64,000 nucleotides of DNA from positions 62,001 to 126,000 of the forward strand of contig DASVPO010000013.1 of the NCBI GenBank assembly GCA_036382855.1, in the 5' to 3' direction. Made by a program: the position numbers and the translations under genes. Source of the DNA: DASVTR01 sp036382855 (GTDB taxonomy: Bacteria > Acidobacteriota > Blastocatellia > Pyrinomonadales > Pyrinomonadaceae). The notes under the pieces were generated by a model. That model ran no database searches. It was not told the DNA's origin and saw only the letters and a list, made by a program, of their open reading frames with translations. Below, one piece after another: positions 17,843 through 26,432 of this stretch. The stretch's first letter is position 1. Every line of letters begins with the position of its first letter.

Positions 17843-17921
17843 GTTTAGGTTTTAAACCGTGCTCTAAGTCAGATTCACACTCGGAATTAGCGCACACTTT
17901 AATTTAACCCGCGCCCGGCGG

Positions 17922-19286
17922 CTAAGTCTCCCAAAGCTTTCCTGCTATCTCGCCGATTCTCGCACGCAAGCGCTCTTCGTCAATGCTGAGCACGCGATTA
18001 TCGCGGTAGACCTCGCGGCCTGCGACAACAGTCAGACGAACATCGCGGCCGGATGAGGCGAAGACAAGAGCCGCCTCAGGCTCATAGAAAGGAAGCTGGT
18101 GCGCTCCTTCCAGAGAAACCACTATCAGGTCGGCCTGCTTTCCAACATCAAGACTGCCAACGTGGTTCTCAAGACCGAGAGAGCGTGCGCCGCCGAGTGT
18201 GGCGAGCGTTAATGCTTCGACTGCGCTCGTCGTCTCACTTGCGTCTTCTGTGTTGTTGAGCGCGCGCGACATCAGGATGGCGAAGCGAGCTTCTTCCAGC
18301 AGGTCGCAGGTGTTATTGCTGGCGACGGAATCGCTGCCGAGCCCGACCTTCAAGTCGCTCTTCAAAAACGAGACGAGCGGCGCGTGGCCGTGTCCGAGTT
18401 TGGCGTTGGATTTAGGGCAATGTGCGATGCGCGCGTCCGCATCTTTTATCGTCTGGATGTCCGCTCCGTCCACGCGGATGCAGTGGGCCAACAGCGGGCG
18501 CGTGTGAAGCACCCCGAGCGACGAGAGATATTGAATAGTCGAGACACCGGGCGCGCGCCATTCTATGCCCCGACTCGCGAGGCCCTCCGCAAACCGCCCT
18601 CGCCCTTCAAGCATAAACTCGCTTTCAGCCTCCGACTCCGCCGCGTGCATCATCAGAGGCAACTCTTCAGCGAGCGCATACTCCGAGATTAATTCAAGCA
18701 GCGGGGCGCTCACGGTATAGGGCGCGTGCGGTGAGACGCCGAGCCGCGCCAGCCTGCTTTCGGAAGAGCGCAGGCGAGCTACTTTTTCACGCAGGTTCTC
18801 AAACTGCTCGCGCGCCAGCTTTGAATCGGGGCCGAACGCTTCCTGATAAACAATGCCGCGCAGGCCCACGTCCTTGAGCGCGCGCAGGCTCGAACCGGCC
18901 GAGTCGCTGGCATCCGCAACGCAAGTCACGCCCGCTCTTGCGGCTTCGAGTGCGCCCCACGCAGCCGAGACGTAAAGATCGTCGGGCGTCATCCTTTCCT
19001 GTCGTGCGATGGTCAGTCGCTTCAGCCACGCTGAGAAGTTATTCTCTTCGCGTTCAAGGTAGCCGCGCATCGCGGTCAGTTCCAGATGCGAGTGGCAATT
19101 GACGAGGCCGGGCATAATCGCGGCCGCGCCGAAATCTTCCTCTTCGGCTTCCGGGAAAAGGGCCGCGAGCGATTGGCGCGTCCCAACGCCGACGATGCTC
19201 TCTCCTTCGACGACCACCGCGCCGTCTTCAATCGCAGCCGCAGCCATTGGCAACACCCAGCGCGCTGTATAGAGCTTCGTCATCAA
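17922..19286 (-). CDS. Amidohydrolase-family deaminase (TRZ/ATZ type)
   Basis: A 454-residue metal-dependent hydrolase. Metal ligands are in MPGLVNCHSHLELTAMRG (HxH), HAAESE and HCIRVDGAD; the GLGSDSVASNN segment carries the catalytic aspartate, and SPHAPYTVS is also conserved. The architecture fits the SAH/5'-methylthioadenosine/aminofutalosine deaminase group. In a menaquinone-using bacterium of this kind the aminofutalosine deaminase of the futalosine pathway is a reasonable candidate, but the substrate cannot be read. It is the last gene of a four-gene operon, its ATG overlapping the stop of mgtC-like by 4 nt. Confidence 0.85.
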   Translation of the reverse strand: MMTKLYTARWVLPMAAAAIEDGAVVVEGESIVGVGTRQSLAALFPEAEEEDFGAAAIMPGLVNCHSHLELTAMRGYLEREENNFSAWLKRLTIARQERMTPDDLYVSAAWGALEAARAGVTCVADASDSAGSSLRALKDVGLRGIVYQEAFGPDSKLAREQFENLREKVARLRSSESRLARLGVSPHAPYTVSAPLLELISEYALAEELPLMMHAAESEAESEFMLEGRGRFAEGLASRGIEWRAPGVSTIQYLSSLGVLHTRPLLAHCIRVDGADIQTIKDADARIAHCPKSNAKLGHGHAPLVSFLKSDLKVGLGSDSVASNNTCDLLEEARFAILMSRALNNTEDASETTSAVEALTLATLGGARSLGLENHVGSLDVGKQADLIVVSLEGAHQLPFYEPEAALVFASSGRDVRLTVVAGREVYRDNRVLSIDEERLRARIGEIAGKLWET

Positions 19287-19954
19287 TCTGCTTCCTCGTG
19301 AATTGAAGCGTAAACGTCTGTGCCAAACTGCGGCAGGGCTTCGATAAGACGGCTATTCCCCGCGCGCGATGTGACGACGCTCAACTTCACCTCGTGATTC
19401 TCTTCGCCCAGATCTTTGACGCTGAAATCGTCAAGTCGCATGCCCTCTTTTTGCAGCAGGTCGAGCAGCCCTGACAAAGCTCTGGCGGGCGTGCCGGTCT
19501 TGAAGGTGTAATGATAACGACGACGATGGCGCAGCATCGCATCCTCAAGACGACGCAGCAGGACGAGCACGAAGATGATAAGGATTGTCGTCAGGAGCGC
19601 AGCGCCGTACATGCCGTCGCCGATGGTGATGCCGACGGCGGCGACGACGAAGATGGTGGCGGCCGTCGTCAGTCCCGTCACGGAGCCGCGCGATTGGAGG
19701 ATGACGCCCGCGCCTATAAAACCGATGCCTGTGATGACCTGTGCGACGAGGCGCGCGGGGTCTGTGTAAGCCGCGCCGCTGCTGATGTGGCGCGAAGCAA
19801 TCATCAGCAGCGCAGCGCCCATGCAAATCAGCACGTTGGTGCGCAAGCCGGCGGGTTTACGGTTCAACTCTCGCTCAATCCCGATAGCGCCGCCGCATAC
19901 AATCGCCAGCAGCAGCTTGAGTCCTATCTGGACAGTTGGCATCAGCTCATTCAA
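19283..19954 (-). CDS. MgtC/SapB-family membrane protein
   Basis: About 223 residues. The N-terminal half has four to five membrane helices with the family motifs GGAIGIERELNRKPAGLRTN and VITGIGFIGAGVIL; the C-terminal soluble domain (about residues 140-223) looks ACT-like. MgtC proteins help growth in low magnesium and modulate ATP synthase or virulence in other bacteria. TTG at 19954 is preferred because GGAGG lies 6 nt upstream; ATG at 19942 is the alternative. It overlaps the MFS gene upstream and the amidohydrolase downstream. Confidence 0.9.
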   Translation of the reverse strand: MNELMPTVQIGLKLLLAIVCGGAIGIERELNRKPAGLRTNVLICMGAALLMIASRHISSGAAYTDPARLVAQVITGIGFIGAGVILQSRGSVTGLTTAATIFVVAAVGITIGDGMYGAALLTTILIIFVLVLLRRLEDAMLRHRRRYHYTFKTGTPARALSGLLDLLQKEGMRLDDFSVKDLGEENHEVKLSVVTSRAGNSRLIEALPQFGTDVYASIHEEAD

Positions 19955-21356
19955 GGTTAACCTCCTTGATATTTCTTGTCGTTTGCCCGCTCGCAGTTTC
20001 GCTGTCTCTGCGTCGAAGCGCAAACCAGAAGAGGCCGGAGAGGGAGATGATAACGCCGCCCGTGGCCGCGACGGGGCGAATCCCGTAGATGTCCGCGGCC
20101 AGCCCCGAAGCCGTCATTGACCCGACCATCATCAGCGTCGTCAGCGTCTCGTAGGAAGCGAAGACGCGTCCGGCATAGCGGTCGGCAGTACGGCTCATAA
20201 TAATCGTCTGCTGCGCCGTCCACCAGATTGCGAAGTTGATTTCCCGCGCCACCAGAACCGCGCCAGCGCCCCACAGATTAGGCATCATGCTAAAGAGAAC
20301 CAGCCCGCAGCCGTCGAAAATCATCGAGCGGCCCATACGCGCGCCGAGGCTTGCTCCCGGCGCGGCATTGAAGCGACGCGCAATCGGCGCTCCCAGCACG
20401 CCACCCAGACCCATCGCGACAAAGAGCACAGAGATGCCGAAATCCGTCGGGCGCTCGACAAGACCCTGCGCCGCCGCGACACCAAGCCGCGCGCCGAAGA
20501 TGCTATACAAAGCACGCGCAACGCCATTGCCTAAACCCCATCCCGCCGCGACGACGAAGACGGCCCGCAGCACATGATGACGACTCACATAACGCAATCC
20601 ATCACGAAACTCACCGACCGCTGCCCTCAGCGATGCGACGACGCGATGAGCAAGCGACGTTGAGACAGCAGCGCGCTCTGATACATCCGTAGAATCAGCC
20701 GCTCTTTCATCAACGTTGCTTAACTCCTGCGCGTCGTTTCTTAGCTCTCGCGCATCGTCGTGCCTGCGCATCTCGCCTGTAAGCCGGCGAATCATTCCGG
20801 CGGAGGCGAGAAACGTCGCGGCGTTGAGGATAAAGACAATCTCGCGGCTGATGAATGTTGCAACCACGCCGCCGAGCGCCGAGCCGATGGCGATGGTGGC
20901 GGCCGTGGTTGAAGCCGAAAGCGAGTTGGCGGTCAGCAGTTGCTCCGCGTTTCCAACGATGTTGGGAATCGCTGCGCGCTTGGCTGCGTTGAAGAAGGAT
21001 GAGACGGCGAAGAGCGAAGCGCCGACCGTGTAGATGAGAGGCAACGACGCCAGATGATTAGCAAGCAGAAAGCCGAGCGCGAGAATTGCACGCGCTACAT
21101 CTGCAACTATCATCACCCGCCGCCTGTCCTGACGGTCAACGACGACTCCCGCCAGAGGGCCAAACAGAAAGAGCGGAACGTGACGCGCGAGCGCGTAGAT
21201 GGCGATGGCGCGTGCGACCGCGTTTGGACCGGCGAGTTGAATGGTCAGCGCGAGGACGGCGACGTTGTTGAGCCAGTCGCCTATCTCGGAGATGACCTGT
21301 CCAATCCAGAGACGGCGAAAGTCTGCGTTTTCAGCCAGCAGCCGCCGGTAGGTCAA
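19947..21356 (-). CDS. MFS transporter (MFS_3-type exporter)
   Basis: A 469-residue major-facilitator protein with about 12 membrane helices. The N-terminus, FRRLWIGQVISEIGDWLNNV, and the loop GVVVDRQDRRRVMIVAD are typical of the enterobactin-exporter/macrolide-efflux branch. A hydrophilic central loop of about 40 residues (DDARELRNDAQELSNVDERA) is longer than usual. It starts at TTG 21356, whose last two bases belong to the stop of the transglycosylase gene. Its stop overlaps the mgtC-like start. The substrate is unknown. Confidence 0.9.
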   Translation of the reverse strand: MTYRRLLAENADFRRLWIGQVISEIGDWLNNVAVLALTIQLAGPNAVARAIAIYALARHVPLFLFGPLAGVVVDRQDRRRVMIVADVARAILALGFLLANHLASLPLIYTVGASLFAVSSFFNAAKRAAIPNIVGNAEQLLTANSLSASTTAATIAIGSALGGVVATFISREIVFILNAATFLASAGMIRRLTGEMRRHDDARELRNDAQELSNVDERAADSTDVSERAAVSTSLAHRVVASLRAAVGEFRDGLRYVSRHHVLRAVFVVAAGWGLGNGVARALYSIFGARLGVAAAQGLVERPTDFGISVLFVAMGLGGVLGAPIARRFNAAPGASLGARMGRSMIFDGCGLVLFSMMPNLWGAGAVLVAREINFAIWWTAQQTIIMSRTADRYAGRVFASYETLTTLMMVGSMTASGLAADIYGIRPVAATGGVIISLSGLFWFALRRRDSETASGQTTRNIKEVNLE

Positions 21357-21985
21357 CGCCCCGCTCCCGTCGCAGCGTTAGTGTTCTGCGGCTGTGGCGT
21401 GCTGTTGCTGCTGGCGCGCGCCTCTTTGAGCTTGCGGTAGCGCTCGAGGATTGATGTGACGTAGGCACGCGTGGAAGGAATGTCTATCCGCGCGATGAAC
21501 TCTTCGACGGTCAGAGGCGGCGCTCCCTCGGGCGTCTGATTCCAGCCTTCTGCGCGGCTCGGCCCTGCATTGTATCCGGCAACCATACGCGCTTCAGCGC
21601 CCGGCACGTCCCGAAACTCTTCGTAGAGTTTTTCCAGATACCAGCAACCAATCTGTATGTTTTTTTCAGGGTCGGCCAGGACGCTCTGCGGGTCGCGCTC
21701 CATCTGCCGCGCCTGATCGCGCAACCCGGTCGCAGCCGCCCACTCGCGCCCGACCGCTGGCGTCACCTGCATCAAACCTATCTCACCCTTGCTGCCCTTC
21801 TTCCAAGGGCTGAAATAGGTCTCTTCGTAGATGATGCTCCAGACCAGATCGGGGTCGAGGCGGTAGATGCTCGCTTGGCGCGCAATCATCGCATCGTAGC
21901 GATGAATCCAGTATTGATTAAAGTAGTAAGCACCGACTGCGGCGAGGATGACGAGGATGAGGGCAGCGATAACGAGACGTTTCAT
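21353..21985 (-). CDS. Membrane-anchored lytic transglycosylase (SLT domain)
   Basis: A 210-residue protein. An N-terminal helix (residues about 4-24) anchors it. The SLT/goose-lysozyme-like domain has the catalytic glutamate in WSIIYEETYFSPWKKGSKGE, the GEIGLMQVTPAVG motif and the MVAGYNAGPSRAE motif. It cleaves peptidoglycan glycan strands with 1,6-anhydro product formation. The C-terminal tail is Ser/Asn/Pro-rich. It is the first gene of the overlapping operon down to 17922. Confidence 0.93.
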   Translation of the reverse strand: MKRLVIAALILVILAAVGAYYFNQYWIHRYDAMIARQASIYRLDPDLVWSIIYEETYFSPWKKGSKGEIGLMQVTPAVGREWAAATGLRDQARQMERDPQSVLADPEKNIQIGCWYLEKLYEEFRDVPGAEARMVAGYNAGPSRAEGWNQTPEGAPPLTVEEFIARIDIPSTRAYVTSILERYRKLKEARASSNSTPQPQNTNAATGAGR

Positions 21986-22095
21986 GCGGGAAGGCAGAAG
22001 ACAAAAGCCATGTGCCGGAAGAACAGAAAATCTAAAGGAGCGCTTCTCAGTCGCTTGTTACAAATCCTTGAATGGACGGCTTCCGAGTTTCTGTT

Positions 22096-22884
22096 TCAGT
22101 TTTTTCTTTTCAATGCTGCCCAGAAATCTGTGCTGGTGTAGGCGCGGTCAACGCCTTCGTAGCGTGAGCGCAGAGCGCGCTCGTCCAGAACGTGTCCTTG
22201 CAGCCAGACCTCTGCTTGCAGGAAAGCGCCCGTCGTTAGTGGTCGCCCGCGCAAGGCCCTGCGATTAATCAACACTTCGAGCTTCAGGCATTCGAGGTCC
22301 AGATAGACCCAGTACAATTCGCTGCCGGAGAGCGGATTGCGGAGCGGCTTGAAGGCTATCACTCGCCCGCACAAACTCCAGTCATTCTCATGGGCCGCAC
22401 GCGACGGCGCAGCCTTCTCCAGAGGCTCCCAGCGCGCCTTCGCGGGGCGCTCGCAGACGCGCGCACGGTAGGCCAGCCCGCACAAGCCGACGTGTAACTC
22501 CTGCGCGCGAAATCCGCCTGGGCCAACTTCCGTTAGGTTCTGCAACTCGAAGAGCACTTCCGTTTCCGTCCCGTCGCAATAACCGTGGATGACGGCCTCA
22601 CCCTCTTCATCATATTCCGTCAACGCCCAAGGGCTGATGCGCTGCGTATAACGCGCGCGAAAACCGGGGCGACAATCCGCGTAAAAGATGTCGCCCGTGC
22701 CGGATTCGTAAAGCACAGTCCAGACTTCCAAGCCTTCGCCCAGTTTCCAGCAACGGCCATGCAACACCGCGCCGCGCCGCGAAAGCTGCGTCGGCTCTCC
22801 CTGATTCCCCGCCCGCTCCGCGAGATAATTAAAATCTCTCTCGCTCGGCACTTCCAAACCGATTGTTTCGAATGTCACATCCAT
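22096..22884 (-). CDS. Protein of unknown function
   Basis: A 262-residue soluble protein from ATG 22884 (MDVTFETIGLEVPSERDFNY); the longer frame only reads through the GATGAGT repeat. It is rich in aromatic and charged residues, probably beta-rich, with paired segments such as VWTVLYESGTGDIFYADCR and GYCDGTETEVLFELQNLTEV. No signal peptide or membrane helix, and I do not recognise a family. The 110 nt to the transglycosylase gene would allow co-transcription. Confidence 0.72.
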   Translation of the reverse strand: MDVTFETIGLEVPSERDFNYLAERAGNQGEPTQLSRRGAVLHGRCWKLGEGLEVWTVLYESGTGDIFYADCRPGFRARYTQRISPWALTEYDEEGEAVIHGYCDGTETEVLFELQNLTEVGPGGFRAQELHVGLCGLAYRARVCERPAKARWEPLEKAAPSRAAHENDWSLCGRVIAFKPLRNPLSGSELYWVYLDLECLKLEVLINRRALRGRPLTTGAFLQAEVWLQGHVLDERALRSRYEGVDRAYTSTDFWAALKRKN

Positions 22885-22890
22885 AATAAA

Positions 22891-22976
22891 AAAAGTGATG
22901 AGTGATGAGCGATGAGTAATGAGTGAGAGCATCTTTCTTTTAACTCATCACTCATTACTCATCGCTCATCACTTTT
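22891..22976. repeat. Intergenic palindrome of GATGAGT-like words
   Basis: Four or more degenerate GATGAGT/GATGAGC/AATGAGT words on the left arm face their complements (ACTCATCACTCATTACTCAT and following) on the right arm, around a short loop. It fills the space between 22884 and the stop codon at 22975-22977, which lies in the right arm. Confidence 0.8.
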
Positions 22977-23208
22977 ATCGTGTCGCGCGTTTGCGGCGCT
23001 CACGCGCTGCGGGTGATGCCTCGGCCGCCGGGGCTTCGACGCGCGGCGCTCTGCTTTTGTATCCGCGTATGTTGCGCTCGGCCCCGTAGGCCGGACGCGC
23101 GCCGGAGCGCACCATCTCTGTGAAGAGGTCAACGTCGTAATCTGCCTCGCGCGACATCTCTTCGCGAATCGCGTGCAGCATCTCCAGGAATCTTGGTTTG
23201 CGGTACAT
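22975..23208 (-). CDS. Small protein, candidate antitoxin partner of the PIN gene
   Basis: 77 residues. The N-terminal half is helical and acidic (LHAIREEMSREADYDVDLFT), typical in style of small antitoxin-like proteins encoded next to PIN-domain genes. The C-terminal half is Ala/Pro/Arg-rich and probably disordered. It lies 100 nt downstream of the PIN gene on the same strand, with a palindrome in between. The role is inferred from position and style only. Confidence 0.6.
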   Translation of the reverse strand: MYRKPRFLEMLHAIREEMSREADYDVDLFTEMVRSGARPAYGAERNIRGYKSRAPRVEAPAAEASPAARERRKRATR

Positions 23209-23212
23209 AATG

Positions 23213-23312
23213 ATTTGTGATTTTAGATTTCAGCGTTGCGATTGGGCAAGCAGCAAACTCCGTTTTCCATCTTTAACTCGACCGCAATCAAAAAATCGTC
23301 AGTCTAAAATCA
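23213..23312. repeat. Intergenic palindrome of GATTTTAGA-like words
   Basis: GTGATTTTAGATT at the left faces AGTCTAAAATCAC at the right, with further weaker pairing (GCGATTG/CAATC) inside. It fills the gap between the PIN gene and its small partner, and the PIN stop codon lies in its edge. Confidence 0.6.
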
Positions 23313-23786
23313 CACGGCCTTCTCCGTTGCCTCCGATACTAAAAACTCCGGCGTAACGATCATCGGCACGAAGAAACCGGCCGCCGCATTGAAGAGACGG
23401 ATGCGTGCCTGCCGCCGTACATTCGCTAAGTGGCCGAAGTTCCACGTCACCAGATAATCAATCTTATGAAACGAAGCGAGGGCCACGTGCAAGGCGTCTG
23501 CGATATACTTGCGATGAAAGATGCCGCGTGCGATGTAGCCTTCGGCGAGGATGGCCGCTTCCTCCGTCAGTTCAACCTGTTCGAGCGGTTCGACCAGTTT
23601 CAGATAACCTGTGCGATGCGGCTCAGGAACGCGTTCGAGTTCGCGCGAGACTAATGGAGAAACGACCGCGCGATATTCCGGCAGCTCGTGCTCCCACCAG
23701 CGAATCGTCAGGTCACGACGGAACGGCTCGCCGTTATCGAGATAAGCGCCGACCACAGAGGTTTCCAGATACAAGCTCTGCTTCAT
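23310..23786 (-). CDS. PIN-domain protein (VapC-like RNase toxin candidate)
   Basis: 158 residues from ATG 23786. The PIN fold is suggested by the N-terminal SLYLETSVVGAYLD (first acidic site), SRELERVPEPHR, IADALHVALASFHKIDYLVT (central aspartate) and TWNFGHLANVR. PIN proteins are magnesium-dependent RNases and often toxins of type II toxin-antitoxin pairs. The gene starts 7 nt after the stop of the TPR/retropepsin gene, so it is probably in one operon with it. Confidence 0.8.
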   Translation of the reverse strand: MKQSLYLETSVVGAYLDNGEPFRRDLTIRWWEHELPEYRAVVSPLVSRELERVPEPHRTGYLKLVEPLEQVELTEEAAILAEGYIARGIFHRKYIADALHVALASFHKIDYLVTWNFGHLANVRRQARIRLFNAAAGFFVPMIVTPEFLVSEATEKAV

Positions 23787-23793
23787 AGACAGC

Positions 23794-25401
23794 CTACTCT
23801 GCGCCTCCCATGCGCGTTGGCCCACCGCCATCCGGCACAATCGCTTTCAAAGGCTCAAAGCGCACGATGGCCCTTTTGAAATCGAAGCTGATGCGAAAGT
23901 TGCGCAGGAAGTTTCCGCCGATGATGCCTGACTGCACAAAGCCCGTCGTCTCGTTAATAGGGTCGAGGTCGAGCACGGCCGCGCCGAGTTTTTCGCGCGT
24001 ATGAGAGCCGAGCAGCAATCGCGGCAGCATTAAGGTCGTGACGTTTTCTTCAACTCCGGCCGCACCGTAAACTTTCATCCGCGAAGTCTGCGAGAAGCGG
24101 CCCAACTCTTCCGTGTCCATCAATCTGCGCGAGACGACGGAGATGGTTGCGCCCGTGTCAATGATGAAGTTGAGCGGACGGCTGACGCCTTCAAGCTTAA
24201 CTTCGCCGCTGAGGAATCCGCTCGAAGTCGTGCGAATCGGAATCTCAACGCCGGGCACGGTCGAAACGGGCACGTCCGCCTCACTCAAAGTGCGCTGCCT
24301 GACGAGCGTGAATGTGCGCGTGCCATAGTCAACCGTCGTCACGTACTTGTTAATCAACGAAAGACCTATGTAGCCGTCAACAGGATTCTCGTCAAAGAAA
24401 CGACGGATGTAAACAGGCACGTTGGTCACATGCGCATCGCCGACATCTATAAACGGCACGAAGCCGTAGACGATTTCAAAACGACCGAGGCCGCCGATAG
24501 CGCGTGCGTTGCCTCCGCGTGCGACCGACTTCAAATTCAAACGCTTCGCCGTCGCCTCCGAGATAACACACATGCCCGAACCCGTGTCGAGCACAAAACG
24601 CAGAGGCTCTTTCGCACCGCTGACGCGAACCTTGATGACCGGCCGGTCGTCTACCAACTCAAAAGGAACGACCACGCGGTCCGACCCGCTCGTATCATAA
24701 AGATTGCTTTGCGCGCCGAGATAGCGCAGGAAATCAATGAGGCCGCGAATACGCGCGCGACGGTCTTCATCCGTGCGCGGAGCGATTTGCAGAAAGCGCT
24801 CGTAGGCGTCGGCAGCATCTTTGTAGCGTTCGCTGCGCGCCGCTGCCTGCGCCAGATTGAAAGTGAAATCGGGTTCGCTCGAATCGAGGAAGGCCGCGCG
24901 TCGCAAGCCCGCGAAGCTGGCGCTCAAGCGATTCTCGTAAAAATCCACCATCGCCAGCCCGGCAATCGCGAGCGGTTCATCCTCTTTTAAGCTCAGCGCC
25001 GTGCGAAACTCTTCGACCGAAAGATTAAAATCGCCGGTCGCCAGCACGATTGTTCCGAGGATAGCGTGAGCACGAGCTGAGAGCGGTTCGATGCTGACGA
25101 CGCGCGCCGCATGGTCGTAAGCGTCCACCATGTTGCGCAGCTTGTAGAGCGTATAACTTAAACCGAGCCGTGCCTCCGTATCGCGCGCATCCTTGGCGAG
25201 CACTTCGCGGAAAAGTTTTTCCGCCGCCTCATACTCGCCGCCGCGCAAAGCCTTCTCGGCCTTCCGTTTTGTCTTGTCCGAACCGGGCGCAGCATTCGCC
25301 GTCGTCGCCACAGATAAGGAAAGCGCAACACAAACGGCAAAGGCGGCCAAACTGCCGACCGCCAACCGCCACCAGCTATCTTTTGCAGAACTTCTTATCA
25401 T
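23794..25401 (-). CDS. TPR protein with two retropepsin-like aspartic protease domains
   Basis: A 535-residue exported protein from ATG 25401. The signal peptide (AAFAVCVALSLSVATTANAA) is followed by TPR repeats over about residues 35-230 (ALRGGEYEAAEKLFREVLAK and later units). Two retropepsin-like domains then carry RFVLDTGSGMCVISEA and LNFIIDTGATISVVSRR. Each DTG motif offers one catalytic aspartate, so the two could form a single-chain pseudodimer like pepsin. It acts in the periplasm or on the surface; the substrate is unknown. Confidence 0.85.
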   Translation of the reverse strand: MIRSSAKDSWWRLAVGSLAAFAVCVALSLSVATTANAAPGSDKTKRKAEKALRGGEYEAAEKLFREVLAKDARDTEARLGLSYTLYKLRNMVDAYDHAARVVSIEPLSARAHAILGTIVLATGDFNLSVEEFRTALSLKEDEPLAIAGLAMVDFYENRLSASFAGLRRAAFLDSSEPDFTFNLAQAAARSERYKDAADAYERFLQIAPRTDEDRRARIRGLIDFLRYLGAQSNLYDTSGSDRVVVPFELVDDRPVIKVRVSGAKEPLRFVLDTGSGMCVISEATAKRLNLKSVARGGNARAIGGLGRFEIVYGFVPFIDVGDAHVTNVPVYIRRFFDENPVDGYIGLSLINKYVTTVDYGTRTFTLVRQRTLSEADVPVSTVPGVEIPIRTTSSGFLSGEVKLEGVSRPLNFIIDTGATISVVSRRLMDTEELGRFSQTSRMKVYGAAGVEENVTTLMLPRLLLGSHTREKLGAAVLDLDPINETTGFVQSGIIGGNFLRNFRISFDFKRAIVRFEPLKAIVPDGGGPTRMGGAE

Positions 25402-25421
25402 TGGGGGAAAACCTCTAAAAG

Positions 25422-25519
25422 GATGAACGAGGAACGATGAATGATGAAGTAAAAAAAGATGAAAGCGGTTCATTCATTGTTGCCACGTTCATCATTCATC
25501 GCTCATCGTTCATCGTTCA
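25422..25519. repeat. Intergenic palindrome of GATGAACG/GATGAATG words
   Basis: Left arm words GATGAACGAGGAACGATGAA and right arm TTCATCATTCATCGCTCATC are complementary around an AT-rich centre. The outer edge of the right arm supplies the TGA stop (25517-25519) of the DNA glycosylase gene. Confidence 0.78.
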
Positions 25520-26287
25520 CTTTAATATCTCTCCCGTCTTCATAGACCAGAGAACAAGGTCGAGTTCGTCGAAATCAATACGGATGTCGCGTGCGAAGCG
25601 GCGCAAACGTTCTTCGGTCTCAAGGTAGCGCGTGCGCGTCGAGGGCGGCTGCGGCGATTCAATCACGCCCAGCTCGGCCAGGCTGCGCAGGATGTGCTTG
25701 TCCAGAATCGCGTAGCCGCCGAAGCCCACGTTGCGCAGGAAGTGGCTGGCTTCCTTGTAGCCGAGTCCTTTGATGCGCTTTTCTCTGGCGAGCCAGTCGC
25801 GCCGCGCCAGCGGGTCTTCAAAGCCCGCGAGCCTTTGTCGCAGGCGCAGCCCGCAATCTTCGCGTAGATACTCGCGCGTGACGACGATGTAGCCGGGCCG
25901 CGCCGCCGGATAACGGTGCGCGCGTGCTTCAACGAGCACTCGCGTCATCTCTTCATGCGTTCCTGCAAAGAGCAACGGCCTGACGGCTTCGATGGCGCGC
26001 AGGCCCATGCGGGCCGACGCCCCTGCGGTGAAAATGCAATAGACGAGTTCTTCCCAGAGCCGTTCGTCCGTGCCTGCTTCCCAGACCTCTCGAAACTCCG
26101 CGAGCCGCGCGCGAATCTCTTCACCTCGCGCCTTGTGCGTGGCAAGAATCTTTTCAATGGTGACGGGGAGTTGGTCGCGTCGCACTTTTGCGTTATCAAA
26201 CAAGAAAGATTTTAGGTGCGCGCTTGCAAGCTTGTCAACGCACTTTTGGAATAAGCGCGCAACCGCTCCTTTAATAAAATCAGGCAT
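25517..26287 (-). CDS. Ogg-type N-glycosylase / AP lyase
   Basis: 256 residues from ATG 26287 (AGAGG 8 nt upstream); the frame is open to GTG 26332. The helix-hairpin-helix region IKGLGYKEASHFLRNVGFGG contains the catalytic lysine, and YAILDKHILRSLAELGV has the conserved aspartate of the archaeal-type Ogg2 family. The enzyme excises 8-oxoguanine and nicks the abasic site during base-excision repair. The length fits (Ogg2 members are about 210-260). Its stop codon lies in the palindromic repeat. Confidence 0.87.
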   Translation of the reverse strand: MPDFIKGAVARLFQKCVDKLASAHLKSFLFDNAKVRRDQLPVTIEKILATHKARGEEIRARLAEFREVWEAGTDERLWEELVYCIFTAGASARMGLRAIEAVRPLLFAGTHEEMTRVLVEARAHRYPAARPGYIVVTREYLREDCGLRLRQRLAGFEDPLARRDWLAREKRIKGLGYKEASHFLRNVGFGGYAILDKHILRSLAELGVIESPQPPSTRTRYLETEERLRRFARDIRIDFDELDLVLWSMKTGEILK

Positions 26288-26383
26288 ACATCTCGCCTCT
26301 CGCTTGAGCGCATCAAAGAATGTTGCGCCCACCCGAGGAGAAGCGGCGTGAAAAACTTTTGCGCGGCTGTCGCATACGGTTCA

Positions 26384-26392
26384 TGCTATGAT
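26384..26392 (+). promoter_or_regulatory. Extended -10 promoter candidate for dacB
   Basis: TGCTATGAT, an extended -10 element, lies 41 nt before the ATG at 26433. A -35 element is not clear. Similar TGCTATnnT elements precede recG (47989) and the second PEP-CTERM gene (40298). Confidence 0.4.
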
Positions 26393-26432
26393 GCGACGTT
26401 CGCGTCTCTAGATACAAGCGATGGAGAGAAGA

